This document shows positions 1 through 7,723 of a DNA stretch of 13,496 bases, one piece after another. A program made the translations under genes and the position numbers. The notes under the pieces are model-generated. The model had not been told where the DNA came from. It saw only the letters and a program-made list of their open reading frames with translations, and made no database searches. This DNA is from Bacteroidales bacterium (lineage in GTDB: Bacteria > Bacteroidota > Bacteroidia > Bacteroidales > ML635J-15). Numbering within the stretch: position 1 is the first letter of the stretch; each line of letters opens with the position of its first letter. The stretch lies in NCBI GenBank assembly GCA_007130555.1, contig SLSH01000238.1, positions 1 through 13,496 of the forward strand. The letters are read 5' to 3'.

Positions 1-2
1 AA

Positions 3-623
3 AAAAGTAATACTGCCGATTTTAAAATGAAATATTATAATTCTGACGGAGGCGAAAGCACTTTTTGCGGAAACGGAGGAAGATGTATAGCAGCATTTGC
101 ATATAAAAAAGGCTATGCAAAAGTAAATATGGTTTTTGAAGCAACAGACGGACTACATAATGCAAAAATAATTGATGCCGAAAATGTTGAATTAGAGATG
201 AATGATGTTGATAAAATCACAGAATTTCCCGATGGTTATTTTCTTGACACAGGCTCTCCGCATTTTGTTAAAGTTGTTAAAAATCTGAATAATATTGATG
301 TTTACAATGAGGGTAAACGAATCAGCAAAGAAGAAAGATTTTTTTCGAAAACCACAAATGTAAATTTTGTTGAAATTGAAAAAGAAGGAGTTAAAATAGC
401 TACATACGAAAGAGGGGTTGAAAACGAGACACTGTCTTGCGGAACAGGAGCCATTGCAGCAGCTATTATTTTCGCCAAATATTATAATCCTGAAATAAAT
501 CAGGTAAATATCAAATCTAAGGGAGGTAAACTACTTGTTAGTTTCACAAATATTGATAATCAATATAAAAATATTAAACTAACAGCATCTGCAAAATATG
601 TTTTTTCTGGAAAGTTGCAATAA
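3..623 (+). CDS. dapF: Diaminopimelate epimerase, 5' end outside window
   Basis: DapF interconverts LL- and meso-diaminopimelate, the penultimate step to lysine and the source of meso-DAP for peptidoglycan; it is cytoplasmic and cofactor-independent. The reading frame is open to the left edge, and the codons before the ATG at 27 (residues K-S-N-T-A-D-F-K) continue the family sequence, so that ATG is internal and roughly the first 60-70 residues are missing. Both catalytic cysteines are visible: the first in FCGNGGRC (CGNG cysteine encoded at about 66-68) and the second in LSCGTGA (about 438-440). They lie in the two mirror-image halves of the fold. The visible 206 residues run to a natural TAA and fit the C-terminal three quarters of a roughly 260-270 residue enzyme. 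The stop lies 2 nt from the stop of the converging lipoprotein gene. Identification is firm; the true start cannot be seen. Confidence 0.95.
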   Translation, partial: KSNTADFKMKYYNSDGGESTFCGNGGRCIAAFAYKKGYAKVNMVFEATDGLHNAKIIDAENVELEMNDVDKITEFPDGYFLDTGSPHFVKVVKNLNNIDVYNEGKRISKEERFFSKTTNVNFVEIEKEGVKIATYERGVENETLSCGTGAIAAAIIFAKYYNPEINQVNIKSKGGKLLVSFTNIDNQYKNIKLTASAKYVFSGKLQ

Positions 624-625
624 AT

Positions 626-1579
626 TTAAAAAGGCGTATAAGTTTCTGTAACACGGTCTGCTTGTCCTGTAGCATAAATTGAAATGTGCAATTCCAGAAT
701 AATTCTCAGAACAGTTTTGGTTCCTTCAATATATTCTATTCTGGATTTCGGAGCATTTATAGTATTATCCCAGGCACCTTCGATATAAACTTTATTACCG
801 AGAGTATCTGCATATTCCTGAGCATCAATTCTTAATCTTGTAAAAGTCCGTATTGTGTCAATTCCTTCTTCATAAGTCATCCCGTCGAAGAATGGAGTTT
901 CGGGATTTGAACTTGATTTACCCATATATGCAATAGCTTCATGAAAATTTGTTGATATTTTATCGGACCATAAATCTGCATTTACTCTATAAAAAATCGG
1001 CATTTCTCCCGAAACACGAGAATAATATACCCTTGGAAACCTAAGTCTTCCGGGAACACGTCCATCAACTGCAACATTTGAATTATATGCTGTATCGTTA
1101 TTTAAAAACATTGTATTACGTCTTGTTTCGTAAGTCCCTGTAAATGCTTCAGCAATATTTTTAACCAAGAGATTTCTTTCGGCTGTTCTTTCGTTTCCTT
1201 CTGCATCAATTGCCGTATAAGTAATTTTTTCTTCCCCTGCTCTATTTAAATAGCCTATATTTGTAGTACGCAAATCTTCAATATCACTTTCAACAATAAT
1301 ATCTTCCATTCTTGTAGCATTGTCTTCTACCTGTATCCCGACAAATTTAATATCTCTGACAGTCCGAACAGGCTCTACATATTTTGTGTACAACAAAACC
1401 ACGGTATCGTGAGGTCTGTTATGAGACCCTGCAAAAACAACAGTATCCGAACCATCGGCACTTACAGAATGACCTAATATATAAATAGACGGAGGTGTGG
1501 TATCTTTCGGACCACAGCTTGTAATAGCAATTGAAAAGAACAACACTAAAACCAAAATAAACCAAGTTAAATTTTTCAT
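626..1579 (-). CDS. Lipoprotein with Ig-like (DUF5011-type) domain
   Basis: Predicted 317-residue lipoprotein of unknown function. An upstream ATG at 1627 is in frame, but the start at 1579 puts MKN directly before a hydrophobic stretch (about residues 4-19) and a lipobox I-T-S-C with the lipidated cysteine at 22, so I prefer it. After the cysteine comes a DTTPP linker and a segment (about 28-140) that reads like the Ig-like DUF5011/HYR fold, ending in the typical Y-T-A-x-D-x-x-G-N-E pattern followed by a final strand. The C-terminal half (about 145-317) has no motif I recognise and is rich in beta-prone, aromatic and polar residues, resembling C-terminal modules of Bacteroidota surface lipoproteins. 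It is downstream of uvrC with a 74-nt gap holding its own promoter-like boxes, so it need not depend on the uvrC transcript. Localisation to the outer membrane is inferred. Confidence 0.8.
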   Translation of the reverse strand: MKNLTWFILVLVLFFSIAITSCGPKDTTPPSIYILGHSVSADGSDTVVFAGSHNRPHDTVVLLYTKYVEPVRTVRDIKFVGIQVEDNATRMEDIIVESDIEDLRTTNIGYLNRAGEEKITYTAIDAEGNERTAERNLLVKNIAEAFTGTYETRRNTMFLNNDTAYNSNVAVDGRVPGRLRFPRVYYSRVSGEMPIFYRVNADLWSDKISTNFHEAIAYMGKSSSNPETPFFDGMTYEEGIDTIRTFTRLRIDAQEYADTLGNKVYIEGAWDNTINAPKSRIEYIEGTKTVLRIILELHISIYATGQADRVTETYTPF

Positions 1580-1624
1580 ATAAATATTTAATTTTGTTAA
1601 ATAATCAACATATATTTTATAATG

Positions 1625-1653
1625 CAAATATATAAAAATTATTTTTAATCAAA
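1625..1653 (-). promoter_or_regulatory. Bacteroidota-type promoter for the Ig-like lipoprotein
   Basis: Read on the minus strand, TTTG at 1653-1650 is followed after 17 nt by TATATTTG at 1632-1625, matching the flavobacterial consensus TTG-N17-23-TAnnTTTG. The -7 box ends 45 nt before the preferred ATG at 1579. The longer ORF start at 1627 would lie inside the -7 box, which further favours the 1579 start. This is pattern matching in AT-rich DNA, so it is moderate evidence only. Confidence 0.45.
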
Positions 1654-3459
1654 TTATTTTAGATAAAAATTAAAATATTTAATTAAATTCCCCGCTTTGC
1701 TTTTGCCGATAATTTTTTCCAGATCTTCGTATTTAGCTTGTTTTATCTTTTCAACAGATTTATAATTGGTTAAAAGTAATTTTATTGTTTTCGGACCAAT
1801 CCCATCAATATTCTGCAATTCGGAATTTATAAAATTACCGGAACGCTTTTTACGATGATGATTTATTACAAATCTGTGAGCTTCGTTTCGTGCTTGCTGT
1901 ATTATTTTTAAAGATTCGGAATTTTTATTTAAAAATAAAGGTACAGAGTCGTCCGGGAAATAAATTTCTTCTAATCTTTTTGCAATTCCGATAATTGTGG
2001 ATTTTCCGTAAATATTTAAAGTTTTTAAACTGTCAATGGCGGCATTTAATTGTCCTTTACCTCCGTCAATAATTATCAAATCGGGCAAATCGGCTTTGTC
2101 TTCGATTTGTTTTGAATATCTTCTCAATATAACTTCTTTTATAGATGCATAATCATCTTGTCCCGTTACGGTTTTTATATTATAATGCCTGTATTCTTTT
2201 TTTGCAGGTTTGGAATTTTTGAATACTATACATGAGCCGACTGTATCGGTTCCCTGTATTCCCGATATATCAAAACATTCAATATGACGTGGTAAACTTT
2301 TTAACCGCAAATCATTTTTTAATGTTTCCAGTTTTCTTAAACTATGTTTTTCAGGATTGATTTTTTCAATTCGTTTATGCTTTTCTAACATATAGAATTT
2401 AGCATTTCGTCGCGATAGTTCCAGCAACTTCTGTTTATCTCCTTTTTTCGGAACAATCCAATTAATACCTGTAATATTATAATCGGGCTCAAAAGGTACT
2501 ATAACATCTTTATTCTTACTTAAAAGACTTTCCCTAATTTCGACAATTGCCATTAACAACAAATCATCTTCGCTTTCCTCTATTTTTTTCTTTAATTCAA
2601 GGTTATGTGCCTGAATAACAGCTCCGTTTTGCACTTTAATATAATTAACATAAGCAGAATTTATATCCGAAACAATTGCAAAAACATCCATATTAGTGAT
2701 GCCGGCACTTACTATTGTTGATTTGCTTTTGTAATTTTCGATAATATCCAGTTTTTCTTTAATTTTTGCAGCCTTTTCAAATTCATATCCCGCAGATAAT
2801 TTCTTCATCATTTCATTCAAATACTGCTGAATAATATGAATATCACCTTTAACAATTTTCTTTGCGCCATCAACAAATTCTAAATATTCTGTACTTAAAA
2901 TCCTGGCTTCGCATGGTCCGAGACAGTTTCCTATATGATATTCAAGACAAACGGAAAATTTCCCTGCTTTTATGTTACTTTCGCTGAGATTATGCTTACA
3001 GGTTCGCAAAGGATAAAGTTGCCTGATTAAATTTAGTAAAGTTTTAACCATATAAACCGAGGTAAACGGTCCGTAATACATGCTTCCGTCATTTTGTTTT
3101 TGTCTGGTATAAAAAACCCGCGGAAATTTTTCATTTCTAATACATATCCACGGGAAAGATTTATCGTCTTTTAACAAAACATTATAAGCGGGCTGTAGTT
3201 TCTTTATCAGATTATTTTCAAGAAGTAATGCATCGGCTTCGTTTTCTACAACAATATATTTAATTTGTGCAATTTTATTGACAAGCAGTTTTGTTTTAAA
3301 AGAATTTACATTTTTAATAAAGTAAGATGATACTCTGTTACGAATATTTTTTGCTTTTCCTATGTAAATTATCTTATTATTTTTATCAAAAAATTGATAT
3401 ATCCCTGCTGTTTCGGGCAAGTTTCTAATGTATTCTTTTATATTGCTTTTATTATTCAA
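1654..3459 (-). CDS. uvrC: UvrABC excinuclease subunit C
   Basis: UvrC makes the dual incisions of nucleotide excision repair after UvrAB loads on a lesion. At 601 residues it has full family length and order. The N-terminal GIY-YIG nuclease (about 15-95) has G-I-Y at 19-21 and Y-I-G-K at 32-35. Four cysteines at 154, 171, 179 and 183 match the cluster reported to bind an iron-sulfur centre in E. coli UvrC. A UVR helical segment that contacts UvrB lies around 205-245. The RNase H-like nuclease has Asp397 (CFDISG), Asp465 (IDGGKGQ) and His528 (NEAHRF), and a tandem helix-hairpin-helix covers about 548-597. The start codon is TTG at 3459-3457: an in-frame TAA lies at 3474-3472, no ATG occurs between it and the GIY-YIG domain, and the 13 residues before LPETAG suit the family. 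A repeat element begins 20 bp upstream. Confidence 0.96.
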   Translation of the reverse strand: MNNKSNIKEYIRNLPETAGIYQFFDKNNKIIYIGKAKNIRNRVSSYFIKNVNSFKTKLLVNKIAQIKYIVVENEADALLLENNLIKKLQPAYNVLLKDDKSFPWICIRNEKFPRVFYTRQKQNDGSMYYGPFTSVYMVKTLLNLIRQLYPLRTCKHNLSESNIKAGKFSVCLEYHIGNCLGPCEARILSTEYLEFVDGAKKIVKGDIHIIQQYLNEMMKKLSAGYEFEKAAKIKEKLDIIENYKSKSTIVSAGITNMDVFAIVSDINSAYVNYIKVQNGAVIQAHNLELKKKIEESEDDLLLMAIVEIRESLLSKNKDVIVPFEPDYNITGINWIVPKKGDKQKLLELSRRNAKFYMLEKHKRIEKINPEKHSLRKLETLKNDLRLKSLPRHIECFDISGIQGTDTVGSCIVFKNSKPAKKEYRHYNIKTVTGQDDYASIKEVILRRYSKQIEDKADLPDLIIIDGGKGQLNAAIDSLKTLNIYGKSTIIGIAKRLEEIYFPDDSVPLFLNKNSESLKIIQQARNEAHRFVINHHRKKRSGNFINSELQNIDGIGPKTIKLLLTNYKSVEKIKQAKYEDLEKIIGKSKAGNLIKYFNFYLK

Positions 3460-3478
3460 GGGAATAGTAATTTATACC

Positions 3479-3768
3479 TTAGTACATGACAAGACTTTAC
3501 TACAAATCATATAATTGGCTGTAATTAAGCTCATTACACATTTGTCAGATTTCTCCCCCTTCCTGTGTCAGGGGTCGAAATGACACCGAGGGTGCGGGGT
3601 TAGTGTCGGCGACGAAGAGCTATGCTCTGAATACAAGTTTGCCCGACGTCGCCGACATAACACACCCCAGCACCAAGTCATTTCGACACCCAAGCCATTT
3701 ATGGCAGGGTGGAGAAATCTTTTATTTTTACAAAAATGCCAGATAAAAAAAGTTTTGTCATATACTAA
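3479..3768. repeat. 290-bp palindromic repeat element with terminal inverted repeats (element 1)
   Basis: The gap between dnaJ and uvrC (3460-3783, no ORF) is almost filled by this element. Its left end reads TTAGTACATGACAAGACTTT (3479-3498). Its right end (3749-3768), reverse complemented, reads TTAGTATATGACAAAACTTT, an 18/20 match. The same ends bound element 2 at 12241-12391; the two left ends agree at 21 of 22 positions. The interior is much more GC-rich than the flanks and holds a long imperfect inverted repeat. No transposase or ORF is present, so this resembles a non-autonomous MITE- or REP-like element. No convincing target-site duplication is seen: AATTTAT occurs on both sides (3469-3475 and 3770-3776), but not flush with the ends. 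Confidence 0.75.
3547..3720. repeat. Long imperfect inverted repeat (hairpin) inside element 1
   Basis: Nested complementary arms can be paired by eye from outside to inside: AGATTTCTCC (3547-3556) with GGAGAAATCT (3711-3720); GTCGAAATGAC (3574-3584) with GTCATTTCGAC (3677-3687); and TGTCGGCGACG (3604-3614) with CGTCGCCGACA (3647-3657). Segments between the arms also pair partially (GGTGCGGGGT with ACACCCCAGCACC). Small hairpins sit within it: AGAGC-TAT-GCTCT near the apex (3616-3628) and GCCAT-TT-ATGGC at 3694-3705. Transcribed in either direction this would form a very stable stem and could end or attenuate the dnaJ transcript before uvrC. The outer arms resemble GTCATTTCGAC...GGAGAAATCT repeats that I recall as dispersed in many Bacteroidota genomes. 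Confidence 0.8.
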
Positions 3769-3783
3769 AAATTTATGTTAACA

Positions 3784-4947
3784 TTAAGAAAAAAAGCCTC
3801 TCATTCTGTCAAAAATACTTTCCTGCTTATGTTTTTTAGGGTCAAAACTGTCGGATTGGTTTAATTTTTCGATAAGCTTTTTATCTTCCCCCGAAATATT
3901 TTTTGGTATAAATATATTTACTCTCACAAGCAAATCCCCTTTTGAGTATCCGTTTAAGTCGGGAATTCCTTTTCCTCTTAATCTTAGAACTTTTCCTGAT
4001 TGCGTTCCCTGTTCGATTTTAATTTTAACTTTCCCCGAAATAGTAGGGACTTCGGCTTTTGCACCCATAACTGCATCAGGGACACTGATAAATAAGTTAT
4101 AAATCAGGTCATTTCCGTCTCTTATAAAATTTTCATCTTTAATTTCTTCTATAACAACTATTAAGTCCCCGTTTATTCCTCCTCTTCTTGCTGCGTTTCC
4201 TTTTCCCGAAACAGATAATTGTACTCCCTCACTTACTCCCGGTGGTATTTTAATCTCAATAATTTCTTCTCCTTTTACAATTCCTTCTCCGTAACACTCA
4301 TTGCATTTTTCCGAGATTACTTTACCTTCTCCTCTGCAATTACTACAGGTAGTTGTTGTCTGCATTTGTCCCAACATAGTATTCATCACACGAGTTACCG
4401 TTCCTCTTCCATTACAGGTCGGGCAATCTTTATTAGAGTTTCCGTCTTTTTCTCCCGTTCCTTTACATGCTTCGCAGGGGTTGTATTTATTAACTTTAAT
4501 TTTTTTAACCGTGCCGTTAACAATTTCGTTTAAAGTAAGTTTTACTTTTATTCTCAGATTAGTTCCTTTTCTGACTTGCCTTGCGGTTCGTCCCTGAGTT
4601 CCTCCGAAAAAGCTACCAAAACCGTCTCCAAATCCTCCGCCAAATGTATCTCCGAAAACATCACCAAAGCGTGAAAAGATATCGTCAAAAGTCATTCCTT
4701 CTGCACTAAATCCTCCTGCACCTCTAACTCCTTCGTGTCCAAACCTGTCATATCTGCTTCTTTTTTGTTCGTCTCTTAATATTTCGTATGCTTCAGCAGC
4801 TTCTTTAAATTTTTCTTCAGCTTTTGAATCTCCCTGATTTTTATCGGGATGATATTGTATCGCTTTTTTTCTGTAAGCTTTTTTTATTTCTTCAGGTCCG
4901 GCATTTCTGTCAACCTCAAGAATCTCGTAATAATCTCTTTTACTCAT
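3784..4947 (-). CDS. dnaJ: Chaperone protein DnaJ (Hsp40)
   Basis: Cytoplasmic co-chaperone that delivers unfolded clients to DnaK and stimulates its ATPase. This is a complete class I DnaJ of 387 residues. The J domain (1-70) has the essential HPD at 33-35. A Gly/Phe-rich linker covers about 71-118. The zinc-binding domain has four CxxCxGxG-type repeats with cysteine pairs at 158/161, 175/178, 201/204 and 215/218. The C-terminal client-binding beta domains follow from about 225. The ATG at 4947 lies 6 nt after the grpE stop, and an AGGAG inside the end of grpE may help initiation, so the two genes are almost certainly co-transcribed and translationally linked. dnaK is not in the window. The stop is followed within 15 nt by the right end of repeat element 1. 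Confidence 0.97.
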   Translation of the reverse strand: MSKRDYYEILEVDRNAGPEEIKKAYRKKAIQYHPDKNQGDSKAEEKFKEAAEAYEILRDEQKRSRYDRFGHEGVRGAGGFSAEGMTFDDIFSRFGDVFGDTFGGGFGDGFGSFFGGTQGRTARQVRKGTNLRIKVKLTLNEIVNGTVKKIKVNKYNPCEACKGTGEKDGNSNKDCPTCNGRGTVTRVMNTMLGQMQTTTTCSNCRGEGKVISEKCNECYGEGIVKGEEIIEIKIPPGVSEGVQLSVSGKGNAARRGGINGDLIVVIEEIKDENFIRDGNDLIYNLFISVPDAVMGAKAEVPTISGKVKIKIEQGTQSGKVLRLRGKGIPDLNGYSKGDLLVRVNIFIPKNISGEDKKLIEKLNQSDSFDPKKHKQESIFDRMRGFFS

Positions 4948-4953
4948 AATAAT

Positions 4954-5574
4954 TTATTCTCCTACCACAACTTTAGAATATCTGATAACTTTATCGTTTA
5001 ATTTATAACCTTTTTGTATTACATCTACCACTTTACCTTTTAATTTTTTCGAAGGGGCAGGGATTTTTGTAACAGCTTCATGAAAATCGGTATCAAATTC
5101 TTTGTGCATTGCATCAATTTCTTCAATTGCCTTGCTTTTAAAGAATTCTTTAATTTTTTTATGAATAATATTTATCCCTTCAGTAATAGAATTTTCGTCT
5201 GTTGACTTTTGACAGTATTCCAAAGCTCTGTCAAAATCGTCTAAAATCGGCAATAATTCCTGCAAAACAGTATTGGTTGCAATCTCTCTTAACTCCAGTT
5301 TTTCCTTAGCTGTTCTTTTTCTGTAATTATCATATTCGGCAACAAGACGAAGATATTTATCTTTTATTTCTTCATTTTTCTCATTTAATAAACTAATTTC
5401 TTTTTCTAATTTAGAAATCGCCTTTTTATTCTTTTTTGATTTTTTTGAAGAACTATTATCTTCTTTTTCGGACAAATCATTTTTATTATCTTCATTAGCT
5501 GTATTTTTACTGTTTTCAGAAGTACTTTCACAGCCACAATCTGTACAGTTATCTTTTTCTTTATCTTCCATCAT
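4954..5574 (-). CDS. grpE: Nucleotide exchange factor GrpE, with a cysteine-rich N-terminus
   Basis: GrpE releases ADP from DnaK and so drives the DnaK-DnaJ folding cycle. The 206-residue protein begins with a charged, low-complexity tail (1-55, rich in K, E, D, N and S), continues with a long coiled-coil helix (about 55-95), and then the conserved GrpE core: RLVAEYDNYRKR (about 76-87), a PILDDFDRAL helix, and the beta-wing ending in GYKLNDKVIRYSKVVVG. Two consecutive ATGs (5574 and 5571) offer alternative starts with no functional difference. An oddity is three cysteines at 10, 13 and 15 (C-T-D-C-G-C) in the otherwise disordered tail, which I do not know from standard GrpE proteins. It is the first gene of the grpE-dnaJ unit; a -7-like box lies just upstream. 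Confidence 0.95.
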   Translation of the reverse strand: MMEDKEKDNCTDCGCESTSENSKNTANEDNKNDLSEKEDNSSSKKSKKNKKAISKLEKEISLLNEKNEEIKDKYLRLVAEYDNYRKRTAKEKLELREIATNTVLQELLPILDDFDRALEYCQKSTDENSITEGINIIHKKIKEFFKSKAIEEIDAMHKEFDTDFHEAVTKIPAPSKKLKGKVVDVIQKGYKLNDKVIRYSKVVVGE

Positions 5575-5597
5575 AATTATTCAATTTTTAAAGCCGA

Positions 5598-5605
5598 CAA
5601 ATATA
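5598..5605 (-). promoter_or_regulatory. Candidate -7 promoter box for grpE-dnaJ
   Basis: TATATTTG on the minus strand matches TAnnTTTG and ends 23 nt before the first grpE ATG, a sensible 5' leader. No TTG or TTTG occurs 17-23 nt further upstream, so the -33 part is missing or diverged, or another sigma factor or heat-shock regulator is used. The rest of the 116-nt gap up to the GNAT stop (5575-5690) contains a nine-T run at 5648-5656 and two copies of TTGsCATATT (s = C or G; 5616-5625 and 5640-5649), whose role is unknown. Confidence 0.35.
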
Positions 5606-5690
5606 ATCAAAATATTTGCCATATTAAAAATACGTCAAATTGGCATATTTTTTTTTGGATTTACTGACATTTTTCGAAAAAATCCTGAAT

Positions 5691-6125
5691 TTATATTAAA
5701 TTATTAACATCCCTGATGATATAGACATCATAATCTCCTAAATACTTGAATCCGAATTTTTTATATAGATTAACTGCAATATTGTTATCTTTATGGACTT
5801 CTAATTTTATTTGAAGATTTAATTGTCTGGCGATTTCCAAAGATTCTATCAACAACAATTTGCTCAATCCTTTTGACTGATAATCGGGTAAAATACCAAA
5901 ATGGTGTAAATACAGACGTCTGCCGTCATTTGTGATCCATGATGTTCCTACGATTTTATCAGATTCTTTTTCAATAAGTACAAGCAGTTCTCCGCCTTTT
6001 TGTAAAGTACTTTTTATGGCATTTTTATCATCTCCTCTGTGTTTTCCACCCATTCCTGTTTTTTCCCATACCGTTAAAACCTGCGAATAATCGTCATTAA
6101 TATATTTTCTTACCAGAAAATCCAT
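5691..6125 (-). CDS. GNAT-family N-acetyltransferase
   Basis: A single-domain acetyl-CoA-dependent acyltransferase of 144 residues, cytoplasmic, substrate unknown. The fold order is clear: an N-terminal strand VRKYIND and helix (2-25), a beta hairpin LLVLIEKESDKIVGTSWI (about 47-64), and motif A with strand LYLHHFGILPDY (71-82) and acetyl-CoA pyrophosphate loop Q-S-K-G-L-S (83-88). The last position is usually Gly or Ala. Motif B follows as N115...AVNLYKKFGF (117-126). It resembles RimI-like and small-molecule GNATs, but nothing fixes the acceptor. The ATG at 6125 lies 16 nt inside the 3' end of the preceding TPR/PD40 gene, so the genes are probably translationally coupled. Acetylation of an amino sugar made by the upstream aminotransferase is possible but speculative. 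Confidence 0.88.
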   Translation of the reverse strand: MDFLVRKYINDDYSQVLTVWEKTGMGGKHRGDDKNAIKSTLQKGGELLVLIEKESDKIVGTSWITNDGRRLYLHHFGILPDYQSKGLSKLLLIESLEIARQLNLQIKLEVHKDNNIAVNLYKKFGFKYLGDYDVYIIRDVNNLI

Positions 6126-7723
6126 CTTCTATCCTGTTTTTTTAATTCGTAATTTAAGAAAATCTCCGTTTCTCCCGTATAGTCAGTTAAATCTATTTGT
6201 TTCTTTAATCTCTCATATCCTCTGCTATTTATTTTTATATTATAAATATTACCGTGAGTTAAAATCAAAAAGAAACTTCCCTGATTGTCTGTTTGTATTC
6301 TGTATCTTTTTTGCGAAGGTGTTTGTATGGTAATATTTGCCTGAATTTCAGTTTCTGTTTCATCCTTAATTTTTCCGAAAACTCTGTATATTTTTGCACT
6401 GAAATCCAAATTTTCTTTGAAATAATCATTTAAATCCACTTGATAAATATTAGTTTTTCCGTTTTCACCATCTCTGTCAGAGGCTATAAATGCTGTTTTT
6501 CCGTCGAAAGCCATAGAAAATCCCGTTTCATTAGAAGTAGAATTTATCGGATAACCAAAATTTACGGGTTTCTGCCATTTTCCTTTTTTATTTACAGAAA
6601 TAAACAAGTCATAACCTCCCATTGATTCATCGGAATTTGAAGAAAAAATCATAAATTCTTCGTTAGGATGTACATAAACAAAACTTTCCGAATAATCTGA
6701 ATTCGCGACTTTTACAGGTCTGGATGTACCCCAGTTACCGCTATTATTTTTTTTTGAACTTACTATTCCTGTATTTTGTTTAACTTTTACAGGATTATCA
6801 TTAATATAATAAATACGATTATTTAACATATTTACATTCGCCGAAAATTCGTAAAACCCTGTATTAATTGTTGTATCCTCAATTTTTTCGGGTTTACCAA
6901 AAAAGCCATTATTATAAAAATCGGATATATAAATATCTCCGCCGTCTTCTTCTTCTGTAATAATCCGGGACAAATATGCAAGCGAATGGTCGGCTGCAAA
7001 TGAATTTAAAGTAAACCCGCTGTCAACCGAAAAGTCTGCCTTTATTTCTTCGGGGTTTAACCATTTTTCGTCATTATTTCTCAAAGAAACCAATATTGAT
7101 TCGTTATATTCTTTTGTAACAGGATTTATGGTTTGTTCTTTTTTAACTTGTCGTGTTGTTGTAAAAAAAAGTTTGCTGTTGTTCCAGGATACTACCGGAT
7201 ATAAATCGCTGAATTCTGAATTTATATGAGTTCCCAAATTATTAACTGTTACATTTTTTTTGTCGGCTAATAATAACCGTGCTTTTTTTGCCTGTTTAAT
7301 ATATTTATCAACTTCCGTATCCCTGCTATCTTTTGCGTTTTTTTTAAAATACAGATAATCTTCCAGAGCCTGGTCTATCATATTTAAACGATGATTTACC
7401 TGTCCTGACAATAAATAAAATTCGTAATCTGATTCGCTTTCATCTTTATTTTCAATTGCAATATCCAAATATCCCCGTGCTTTATTATCATCGTATAATG
7501 CAAAATAACATTGTGCAATTCTATAATTAAGAAGTGCATCATCGGGAAAATCCTCTTTAAGTTCGTAATAAATTTTAAGAGCTCTCTGATAATCATTATC
7601 AATAAATATTGAACGTGCAAGAGACATTTCTCTGTTTGGAGGTTTGCCTACTTGAGAATAGAGGTTTACCGAAAACAAAATACTAAAAAGTAAAATAAGT
7701 TTTAATAATTTAATATTTCGCAT
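6110..7723 (-). CDS. TPR and PD40 repeat envelope protein, PorE-like but lacking an OmpA domain
   Basis: Secreted, probably periplasmic or outer-membrane-associated protein of 537 residues. A signal peptide (1-23, hydrophobic LLKLILLFSILF core, ending LYSQ) is followed by TPR helices (about 32-150), then a beta-propeller of PD40/WD40-like repeats (about 168-430). The last blades carry characteristic phrases such as MIFSSNSDESMGGYDLF (358-374) and FIASDRDGENGKTNIY (412-427). A carboxypeptidase-regulatory-like beta-sandwich follows (about 445-525). This is the domain order of type IX secretion component PorE and many Bacteroidota relatives, except that those normally end in a peptidoglycan-binding OmpA domain; here the protein stops soon after the sandwich in a basic and aromatic tail (DRRWIFW). 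It may therefore be a relative with a different anchoring mode. It overlaps the upstream aminotransferase by 14 nt and the downstream GNAT by 16 nt. Confidence 0.85.
   Translation of the reverse strand: MRNIKLLKLILLFSILFSVNLYSQVGKPPNREMSLARSIFIDNDYQRALKIYYELKEDFPDDALLNYRIAQCYFALYDDNKARGYLDIAIENKDESESDYEFYLLSGQVNHRLNMIDQALEDYLYFKKNAKDSRDTEVDKYIKQAKKARLLLADKKNVTVNNLGTHINSEFSDLYPVVSWNNSKLFFTTTRQVKKEQTINPVTKEYNESILVSLRNNDEKWLNPEEIKADFSVDSGFTLNSFAADHSLAYLSRIITEEEDGGDIYISDFYNNGFFGKPEKIEDTTINTGFYEFSANVNMLNNRIYYINDNPVKVKQNTGIVSSKKNNSGNWGTSRPVKVANSDYSESFVYVHPNEEFMIFSSNSDESMGGYDLFISVNKKGKWQKPVNFGYPINSTSNETGFSMAFDGKTAFIASDRDGENGKTNIYQVDLNDYFKENLDFSAKIYRVFGKIKDETETEIQANITIQTPSQKRYRIQTDNQGSFFLILTHGNIYNIKINSRGYERLKKQIDLTDYTGETEIFLNYELKKQDRRWIFW

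Noticed and set aside
1580..1627. Longer start for the Ig-like lipoprotein at 1627
   Set aside because: It would put 16 polar residues before the signal sequence and place the start codon inside a good -7 promoter box.
3469..3776. Target-site duplication AATTTAT around element 1
   Set aside because: The copies are offset 3 bp and 1 bp from the element ends and are AT-only 7-mers, so chance is likely.
4219..4597. Two overlapping plus-strand ORFs of about 100 codons
   Set aside because: They lie antisense to the zinc-finger region of dnaJ, whose minus-strand translation is a full family match; the plus-strand products are low-complexity and resemble nothing I know.
5610..5625. Sigma-54-like site upstream of grpE (TGGCAAATATTTTGA on the minus strand)
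   Set aside because: The -24 GG is present at correct spacing but the -12 GC is GA, and a TAnnTTTG box immediately downstream is a better fit; no activator gene is nearby.
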